Below are positions 58,572-64,000 of a stretch of 64,000 nt of DNA, piece by piece. The position numbers were made by a program, and so were the translations under genes. The notes below the pieces were generated by a model. It did no database searches and was not told where the DNA came from. It saw only the letters and a program-made list of their open reading frames with translations. Each line of letters begins with the position of its first letter. The stretch's first letter is position 1. Location: assembly GCF_947503875.1 (NCBI RefSeq), contig NZ_CANNFH010000003.1, positions 372,001 to 436,000 on the forward strand. The letters run 5' to 3'. The stretch is from an uncultured Polaribacter sp. Lineage in GTDB: Bacteria > Bacteroidota > Bacteroidia > Flavobacteriales > Flavobacteriaceae.

Positions 58572-58686
58572 ATTTGCTAAATTTACTTTTTTTAATTCTT
58601 TGCTTTTTCTATTTTTACGTTTTTTCTGTGCTATTTTTCTTCTTTCTACAAAACGATAAAAATGCTCATAATTCAAAAGTATTTTT

Positions 58687-59451
58687 ATGTCTAAATTACC
58701 AAAAGAACATCAATTTATAGATTTATCAGATTATGGCAGACCAATTGCAAGAGTAATAGCAAACACCTTAAAAAATACTAGATTTACGCCAGTAGATGTT
58801 ACTATTGCCTTTGTAATTTCTGGCTTAATTGGTATTTATTGCATTACCCAAGAACAGTATTGGTTAGCTGCTTTTTTCTTAATTTTTAAATCGATTTTAG
58901 ACGCTGCAGATGGCGAATTGGCAAGAATTAAAGAAACACCTTCTTATACAGGACGATTTTTAGATTCCGTTTCTGATATTATTCTAAACCTTATTATTTT
59001 TATTACGCTTTGGCAATTAACAGATATTAGCGTTTACAGGGCGTTGTTGGCCTTTTTTGGCATACAATTACAAGGTACTTTGTACAATTACTATTACGTA
59101 ATTCTAAGAAATAGATTTGCAGGAGATACTACTAGTAGAATTTTTGAAGACTCTACTCCTATTGCTTTACCTGGGGAAAAACAAAAAAATGTAAATATCT
59201 TGTACTTTATTTACAAAGCACTTTATGGTATTTTTGATGAAATTATTTATGCATTAGACAGAAATGCTGCTGCTGGTAAACCTTTTCCTAATTGGTTAAT
59301 GAGTTTGGTTTCTACCTTTGGTTTAGGATTTCAATTACTAATTATAAGTGTGCTATTAGTTTTGGGCTTAAAAGCATTTATAATTCCTTTTTTTATTGGG
59401 TATTCTGCAATGATATTTGTTTTTATTCTAATAAGAAAAGTGTTTTATTAA
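58687..59451 (+). CDS. CDP-alcohol phosphatidyltransferase family protein
   Basis: A 254-residue membrane enzyme joining a CDP-linked alcohol or lipid to an acceptor. The catalytic motif reads DAADGELARIKE ... TGRFLDSVSDI, satisfying D-x2-D-G-x2-A-R-x8-G-x3-D-x3-D. Six membrane helices are visible (about 36-52, 58-78, 98-118, 120-140, 205-225, 228-250). A charged loop (EDSTPIALPGEKQKN) interrupts the middle. The product (phosphatidylinositol-like, phosphatidylcholine or another lipid) cannot be told. It overlaps the converging MFS gene by 4 bases. Confidence 0.9.
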   Translation: MSKLPKEHQFIDLSDYGRPIARVIANTLKNTRFTPVDVTIAFVISGLIGIYCITQEQYWLAAFFLIFKSILDAADGELARIKETPSYTGRFLDSVSDIILNLIIFITLWQLTDISVYRALLAFFGIQLQGTLYNYYYVILRNRFAGDTTSRIFEDSTPIALPGEKQKNVNILYFIYKALYGIFDEIIYALDRNAAAGKPFPNWLMSLVSTFGLGFQLLIISVLLVLGLKAFIIPFFIGYSAMIFVFILIRKVFY

Positions 59452-60755
59452 CTAACATTCTTTGTTTTCTTTATAAAACTAAGCACTACAAAAGCCGCTA
59501 AAAAGAAAACAGCTAAAGACAATACACTAGACTGAATGGTAAAAATAGAATTTAACAAACCAAAAGTTACCATACCAATTACTAAAGCTATTTTTTCGGT
59601 TACATCAAAAAAGCTAAAATAAGAAGCTGTATCTTCTGTTTTGGGTAATAATTTAGAATAGGTAGATCTTGCCAAAGATTGTATTGCGCCCATAACCAAA
59701 CCTATTAATCCGCCTAAAACATAAAAATACAAATCTATATTTGGCGTTTCTTTAGTTAAATTAAAACCAATTACGCAAACCAAACCCCAAATAGCAATGG
59801 TTATTTTAAGAGTTTTAATATTACCTATTTTATTAGATAATCTAGAAAACAAAAATGCACCTAAAATTCCCACAAACTGAACCAATAAAATTGTACCAAT
59901 TAAATTTAATGTTGGTAAACCTAAAATAGTACCAAAAATACCAGCCATTAAAATAATAGTTTGTACACCAATACTTAATAAAAAGAACGAAATTAAAAAT
60001 ATTTTTAAAGAATGATAACCAAACAACTCTTTAGCCACTTTTTTAAATTCTAAAATACCTTTTTTAAAGTAATTGTCTTTGGGTAAATCACTTTTTAAAT
60101 CTGCAGGTAACTTGGCATAGGTAATTTGTGCAAAGCCCAACCACCACAAGCCAACTAAAACAAAAGAAAGTTGAGACCCAAACTGTTTGTCATAAAAACC
60201 AAAAACCTCTGTTTCTATTAAAACCAAACAAAGAATTAATAGTAAAATAGAACCACTATACCCCAACATAAAACCTTTGGCACTGGCATTATCTTGTTGC
60301 TCTGGATGTGCAACTTCTGGTAAATAGGCGTTGTAAAATACAATACTACCCCAAAAACCAATACTTGCCAAAATACTAAAAACAATAGCTACCCAAAGGG
60401 TTTCTTTACCTGTAAAGAAAAACAAGCACATTACAGAAATAGAGCCTAGCAAACAAAAGCGCTTTAAAAACTTTTTTTTGCTTCCTGCGTAATCTGCAAT
60501 ACCAGAAAACATTGGCGATAAAAATGCAACTACTAAAAATGAAAAAGCCAAAGCATAATTGTATAAAGAAGTTGGTTTCCAAAGCATTCCTAAAAAAGCA
60601 ATTTTACCGTCTGCATTTGCAAAATTTTCTGAAGCTGTTAAACCTGCATAATAAATAGGAAAAACAGCAGTACTAATTACTAAAGAATATACAGAATTAG
60701 CCCAATCATAAAATGCCCAAGCATTAATTAACTTTTTATCTCCTTTTTTTAACAT
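59448..60755 (-). CDS. MFS transporter, UMF1 type
   Basis: A 435-residue, roughly 12-helix transporter of the UMF1 (Atg22-like) MFS group: KLINAWAFYDWANSVYSLVI at the N-terminus, FLSPMFSGIADYAGSKKKFL (the MFS loop 2-3 signature), FYNAYLPEVAHPEQQDNASA and GLVMGAIQSLARSTYSKLLP. Fungal relatives export amino acids from vacuoles; bacterial substrates are unknown. It is downstream of an M48 protease gene, with a terminator between. Confidence 0.9.
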   Translation of the reverse strand: MLKKGDKKLINAWAFYDWANSVYSLVISTAVFPIYYAGLTASENFANADGKIAFLGMLWKPTSLYNYALAFSFLVVAFLSPMFSGIADYAGSKKKFLKRFCLLGSISVMCLFFFTGKETLWVAIVFSILASIGFWGSIVFYNAYLPEVAHPEQQDNASAKGFMLGYSGSILLLILCLVLIETEVFGFYDKQFGSQLSFVLVGLWWLGFAQITYAKLPADLKSDLPKDNYFKKGILEFKKVAKELFGYHSLKIFLISFFLLSIGVQTIILMAGIFGTILGLPTLNLIGTILLVQFVGILGAFLFSRLSNKIGNIKTLKITIAIWGLVCVIGFNLTKETPNIDLYFYVLGGLIGLVMGAIQSLARSTYSKLLPKTEDTASYFSFFDVTEKIALVIGMVTFGLLNSIFTIQSSVLSLAVFFLAAFVVLSFIKKTKNVS

Positions 60756-60779
60756 GTGCTATTTGGTATAAATTAAAAA

Positions 60780-60805
60780 AACCGTTCAAATTCATTTGAA
60801 CGGTT
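60780..60805 (-). terminator. Hairpin terminator after the M48 protease gene
   Basis: AACCGTTCAAAT / ATTTGAACGGTT, a 12-bp stem with a 2-base gap, followed on the minus strand by a T run (A's at 60775-60780). Confidence 0.88.
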
Positions 60806-60834
60806 ACAATATAGTAAAACTTTTGATGCAAGCT

Positions 60835-61650
60835 TTAATTTACTCTTACTTGTGCATTATACTTTGCAGCGTACTTTCTTGCTGTTGGCAAATATGTCTT
60901 TAAATCGTTAATTCTAGATTCATTTGTTGGGTGTGTACTTAAAATTGCAGGTTGAGAACTTCTACCTGATCTTTGGCTCATTCTTACCCAAACCTCTGCA
61001 GCTTCCGTACCTTCATAACCAGCCATTATCATAAAAACCAAACCTAATCTGTCTGCTTCCTGCTCATGTACTCTACTAAACTTTAAACCCCCCAAACCAG
61101 AAGCTACGCCAAAAGCGGTATTCCAAATTTGTTGGGATTCTGCACTTTTTCCTGAAGTACCTAAATTAACTAGTAAACCACCTATTTGTGAACCTTGTGC
61201 AATAGACATTCTTTCTTGGCCATGCTTTGCAAAAGCATGTGCAACCTCATGTCCCATTACAGCAGCAACACCATCTTCATTAGCACAAATTGGCATTATA
61301 CCTGTGTAAAAAACAACTTTACCTCCTGGCATACACCACGCATTTACAGTTTCATCATCTACCAAATTAAACTCCCATTTATAAGAATTTGCTTCTGCTG
61401 TCATGTTATTTGCACGCATAAAACGATCTACAGCCGCAGAAATATTTTTACCAACTTCTTTAATTTGATTGGTCATTTCTCTATTTGTAGATAGTTTATT
61501 TTCTGCTAAAAAACCTTGATATTGTGCAAAACTTGCTGGTAAAACTTGGGCATCACTTACAAAATTCATACGTTTTCTGCCTGTAATTGGCACTGTACTA
61601 CATTCTGCAAATAAAAATATTGTTAATAAAAGTAATGTGAATTTTTTCAT
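60835..61650 (-). CDS. M48-family metalloprotease lipoprotein
   Basis: A 271-residue periplasmic zinc protease (LoiP/BepA-like). Lipobox LFAECST, the typical VPITGRKRMNFVSDAQ start, the zinc motif AVMGHEVAHAFAKHGQERM (HExxH), the third ligand region FSRVHEQEADRLGLVFM and ILSTHPTNESRINDL. These enzymes degrade misfolded outer-membrane proteins. A frame extension of nine codons upstream exists, but MKKFTLLLLTIFLFAEC is the natural signal peptide. Single gene ending in a terminator. Confidence 0.93.
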   Translation of the reverse strand: MKKFTLLLLTIFLFAECSTVPITGRKRMNFVSDAQVLPASFAQYQGFLAENKLSTNREMTNQIKEVGKNISAAVDRFMRANNMTAEANSYKWEFNLVDDETVNAWCMPGGKVVFYTGIMPICANEDGVAAVMGHEVAHAFAKHGQERMSIAQGSQIGGLLVNLGTSGKSAESQQIWNTAFGVASGLGGLKFSRVHEQEADRLGLVFMIMAGYEGTEAAEVWVRMSQRSGRSSQPAILSTHPTNESRINDLKTYLPTARKYAAKYNAQVRVN

Positions 61651-61797
61651 GATTGCTCTGATTTTAATGGACTTCAATATTAAATAAAAAATAGTTTTAT
61701 TTTTTAAAAAGTCTATATTTTTAAACTTAATTAAATAAAAATAAACATTTTATTTAAGTTTTATAATAAAATTGCGACTACTTATTTAGAAACACTT

Positions 61798-61805
61798 TAT
61801 TTTTG
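61798..61805 (+). promoter_or_regulatory. -7 promoter element for msrB
   Basis: TATTTTTG (TAnnTTTG) with a TTG at about 61772-61774, 23 bases upstream; the msrB ATG follows 24 bases later. Confidence 0.6.
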
Positions 61806-61829
61806 TAAGCCACTTTAAATCTTTAAAAA

Positions 61830-62309
61830 ATGAAAAATATACTCACTTTATTTTGCTTTATCATACTTTTTAGTTGCAATAGTAAAGCACAAAACACATC
61901 AAAAGAAAGCAAAACCTATAAAGTTGCAAAAACCGATGCAACATGGAAAAACGAACTAACACCAATACAATATTATATTTTAAGGGAAGCTGGCACAGAA
62001 AGACCTTTTACAAGTCCTTTAAACAAAAATTATAAAGCAGGAATATACGTTTGTGCCGCTTGTAAAACAGAATTGTATAAATCTGACCATAAATTTGATT
62101 CTGGTACAGGTTGGCCTTCTTTTGATAGGGCTATTAAAGGTAATGTAGAATTAGATGTAGATTATAAAATTGGTTATGCAAGAACAGAATTAAAATGCAA
62201 CACTTGTGGTGGGCATTTAGGCCATTCATTTAATGACGGACCAGAAACTACAGGAAAACGCCATTGTATAAATGGGGCTGCATTAGAATTTATACCCAAA
62301 AAAAAATAA
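61830..62309 (+). CDS. msrB: Peptide-methionine (R)-S-oxide reductase, lipoprotein form
   Basis: Reduces methionine R-sulfoxide in proteins. Length 159 residues with a lipoprotein signal (CFIILFSCNSKAQ), so it acts in the periplasm. The MsrB domain has WKNELTPIQYYILREAGTE, zinc CxxC pairs (VCAACKTE and CNTCGGHLGHSF), GTGWPSFDRAI and the catalytic Cys in KRHCINGAALEF. Single gene with its own promoter and terminator; it probably protects exported proteins from oxidation. Confidence 0.95.
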   Translation: MKNILTLFCFIILFSCNSKAQNTSKESKTYKVAKTDATWKNELTPIQYYILREAGTERPFTSPLNKNYKAGIYVCAACKTELYKSDHKFDSGTGWPSFDRAIKGNVELDVDYKIGYARTELKCNTCGGHLGHSFNDGPETTGKRHCINGAALEFIPKKK

Positions 62310-62330
62310 ACATATAGCATTTAAATTTAG

Positions 62331-62361
62331 AATCCACATTTTTATTAAATGTGGATTTTTT
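62331..62361 (+). terminator. Hairpin terminator after msrB
   Basis: AATCCACATTT / AAATGTGGATT with a 5-base loop and a following run of T, 21 bases after the stop codon. Confidence 0.9.
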
Positions 62362-62447
62362 TTGTTCAAGAAGAAAAAAATTAAATTTACAAATCACAAA
62401 TAGTTAAGATTTTAGCATAGTGTAGTATTTTTAATTACTTTTATATC

Positions 62448-63029
62448 ATGAATTTCTTAGCTCACCTATATCTATCAAACAATAATACCAATATTATGGT
62501 TGGCAATTTTATTGCAGACCATATAAAAGGAAATAATTACAAGGGTTTTTTAGAGGAAGTTCAAAAAGGTATTTTTTTACATAGAGCCATAGATACCTTT
62601 ACTGATGCACATAAAATTGTGCGTAAAAGTAAAAGAAGACTACATGAACGTTATGGGCATTATGATGGTGTAATTATAGATGTCTTTTACGATTATTTTT
62701 TGGCTAAAAATTGGTCTGCATATTCTGCAATTCCTTTAGATATTTACACGCAATCAATTTATGCGTTATTTACCCAAAAAGCTGCTGAATTACCCGAGAA
62801 ATCTCAGAAATTTATAGCATATATGGTGGAATATAACCTTTTATTCAACTATAAAAATAAAGAAGGTATTGCCAAAGTTTTAAATGGTATAAATGCCAGA
62901 ACTAAAGGCATTTCTCAAATGAATTTAGCTATAGAAGATTTAAACATTTTAGAAACGGAATTAGAAAAAGATTTTACTATTTTCTTTAAAGATTTAATTG
63001 ATTTTAGTAAAATAGCAATTGATAAATAA
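62448..63029 (+). CDS. acpH: Acyl carrier protein phosphodiesterase
   Basis: A 193-residue AcpH/DUF479 protein that removes 4'-phosphopantetheine from ACP. MNFLAHLYLSNNNTNIMVGN at the start (the MNFLAHxxLS signature), FIADHIKGN, LHRAIDTFTDAH (metal-binding HRxID..TD region), RYGHYDGVIIDVFYDYFLA. The family's HD-like residues are in place. A VOC-family gene follows by 37 bases. Confidence 0.93.
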   Translation: MNFLAHLYLSNNNTNIMVGNFIADHIKGNNYKGFLEEVQKGIFLHRAIDTFTDAHKIVRKSKRRLHERYGHYDGVIIDVFYDYFLAKNWSAYSAIPLDIYTQSIYALFTQKAAELPEKSQKFIAYMVEYNLLFNYKNKEGIAKVLNGINARTKGISQMNLAIEDLNILETELEKDFTIFFKDLIDFSKIAIDK

Positions 63030-63066
63030 TAAAAAGATTTAATCAAAATCATATAAATTTAAAACT

Positions 63067-63486
63067 ATGCAAGTACAACCATTTCATTTGTCTATTCCTG
63101 TTAAAAATTTAGAAATTTCAAGACAATTTTACAGAGATATTTTAAAGTGTGAAGAAGGGCGCTCTACAGAAGACTGGGTAGATTTTAACTTTTTCGGTCA
63201 TCAATTGGTTTTGCATGAGAAAAAAGAGTACGAACCACAAAGAATTTCTAATGCTGTAGATGGTCAAAATGTACCTGTACCTCATTTTGGAGTAGTACTA
63301 ACTTGGGAAGATTTTGAAACTTTTGCAAATCAGTTAAAAGCTCTAAATACCAAATTTGAAATTGCACCTTACATTAGATTTGAAGGCAAAGTAGGCGAAC
63401 AAGCCACTATGTTTTTTAAAGACCCAGAAGGTAATGCACTAGAATTTAAAGCCTTTAGAGATATTGGGCAGTTGTTTGCAAAATAA
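63067..63486 (+). CDS. VOC-family (glyoxalase/bleomycin-resistance fold) protein
   Basis: A 139-residue VOC protein with two beta-alpha-beta-beta-beta modules: FHLSIPVKNLEISRQFYRDI, DFNFFGHQLVLHEKK, HFGVVLTWEDFETFANQL and FFKDPEGNALEFKAF. Potential metal ligands are His in FHLS, His in HQLVLH, His in PHFG and Glu in LEFK. Dioxygenase- or lyase-like relatives exist, but no substrate can be assigned. Its TAA overlaps the ATG of the pseudouridine synthase gene. Confidence 0.9.
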   Translation: MQVQPFHLSIPVKNLEISRQFYRDILKCEEGRSTEDWVDFNFFGHQLVLHEKKEYEPQRISNAVDGQNVPVPHFGVVLTWEDFETFANQLKALNTKFEIAPYIRFEGKVGEQATMFFKDPEGNALEFKAFRDIGQLFAK

Positions 63487-64000
63487 TGCAAATTTTAGAA
63501 ACCCATACTGCAATAAAACAAGAAAATCCTATTCGTTTTCAAGAATACGGTGTTGCCATTTTTAAAACAATTACTACAAAATCGGCCCTTAAAAAAGCCA
63601 TTAAAAAAGGGCTTATTTTTATTGATGATACCATTGCAACAACTTCTAAATACATAAAAGGTGGTGAAAAAATAGTATTAATTGAAACAGAAAAGCCTGC
63701 AAGTTTTAAAAGGCCAAAATTAAAATTAGAAGTCTTATTTGAAGATGATTTTTTAGCAATTGTATACAAACCTGCAGGAATATTAGTTAGTGGAAATAAG
63801 TTTTTAACTATTGCCAATGCATTGCAACAAAATTTAAAAAAAAGCAATCAATTAGACGCTGTTACACCACATCCTGTGCATCGTTTAGATTATGCTACTT
63901 CTGGTGCTTTATTAATTGGTAAAACAAGTAAGGCAATACAACAACTAGGAGAAATTTTTAAAAAGAAAGAAATTACAAAAACGTATTTTGCAATAACAAC
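63486..64000 (+). CDS. RluA-family pseudouridine synthase, 3' end beyond window
   Basis: Found by translating past the VOC gene. The frame starts MQILETHTAIKQENPIRFQE and has an S4-like N-terminus (SALKKAIKKGLIFIDDTIA), the RluA catalytic region LAIVYKPAGILVSGN and HPVHRLDYATSGALLIGKTS with the catalytic Asp, then continues to base 64000 (KEITKTYFAIT). At least 171 codons are present. It isomerises uridine in rRNA or tRNA; the exact target (RluC/RluD/TruC-like) cannot be told from this fragment. TAATG coupling with the VOC gene. Confidence 0.92.
   Translation, partial: MQILETHTAIKQENPIRFQEYGVAIFKTITTKSALKKAIKKGLIFIDDTIATTSKYIKGGEKIVLIETEKPASFKRPKLKLEVLFEDDFLAIVYKPAGILVSGNKFLTIANALQQNLKKSNQLDAVTPHPVHRLDYATSGALLIGKTSKAIQQLGEIFKKKEITKTYFAIT

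Noticed and set aside
1..64000. tRNA or rRNA genes and prophage
   Set aside because: All intergenic gaps were read; no cloverleaf, GTTCGA arm, rRNA sequence, integrase or phage structural gene was seen.

Overview
The window is one contiguous stretch of a strongly AT-rich Bacteroidota chromosome, almost certainly a marine member of the Flavobacteriaceae (Polaribacter/Tenacibaculum-like). Grounds: the gliding-motility lipoprotein GldI, a subtilase with a type IX secretion C-terminal sorting domain, menaquinone genes, the rpmB-rpmG-DUF4295-ftsY order, a TonB-dependent receptor with a carboxypeptidase-like N-terminal domain, many TAATG start/stop couplings, and promoters of the flavobacterial TAnnTTTG type. 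No phage, insertion sequence, tRNA, rRNA or CRISPR was found. The coding content is mostly core housekeeping; the unusual material is in the intergenic DNA.

Layout. 0-6.3 kb: end of pheT, a PAP2 phosphatase, three consecutive peptidyl-prolyl isomerase lipoproteins (a cyclophilin-FKBP fusion, an FKBP and GldI) and an NrnA-like phosphoesterase. 6.3-13.6 kb: ndk, ftsY, DUF4295, rpmG, rpmB, cinA, two small paralogous membrane proteins, an FAH-family hydrolase, purU and menB. 13.6-19.4 kb: an esterase-like protein without its nucleophile, a CvfB-like protein, menD, a transaldolase-like gene and an SDR. 19.6-25 kb: SRP RNA, a DUF4199 protein, a polyprenyl-phosphate-type glycosyltransferase, a phosphohexomutase and a lipid-A-type ABC exporter. 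25-29.3 kb: two glycosyltransferases and a Stealth protein around the CCA-adding enzyme. 29-45 kb: dapD, ruvX, def, mazG, a DUF721 protein, recF, a TPR protein, ribH, mutL, two rhomboids, an EEP-family protein, an FAD reductase, mtaB and a lytic transglycosylase. 45-53 kb: csp, nitronate monooxygenase, T9SS subtilase, mnmA, a MORN protein and purB. 53.7-58.4 kb: a putative zinc-acquisition locus. 58.7-64 kb: a CDP-alcohol phosphatidyltransferase, an MFS protein, an M48 protease, msrB, acpH, a VOC protein and a truncated RluA-type pseudouridine synthase.

What stands out is several families of short repeats that fill intergenic spaces right up to start and stop codons. (1) A 31-bp palindromic unit ends within 0-2 bases of a gene in nearly every copy. 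It occurs as outward-facing inverted pairs that bound three intergenic regions (11459-11714, 12587-12692, 17103-17451), and one copy has become part of the menD reading frame. (2) Perfect heptanucleotide arrays of four different sequences (8-11 copies), plus three degenerate heptamer arrays, lie beside genes; in three places a heptamer array is followed, always in the same orientation, by an octanucleotide AACTTTAA-type array that ends next to a stop codon. (3) Dispersed structured elements (two copies of one family, one of another, and a TGTCATTTCGA palindrome) also occupy intergenic gaps. These are reported separately in the findings.
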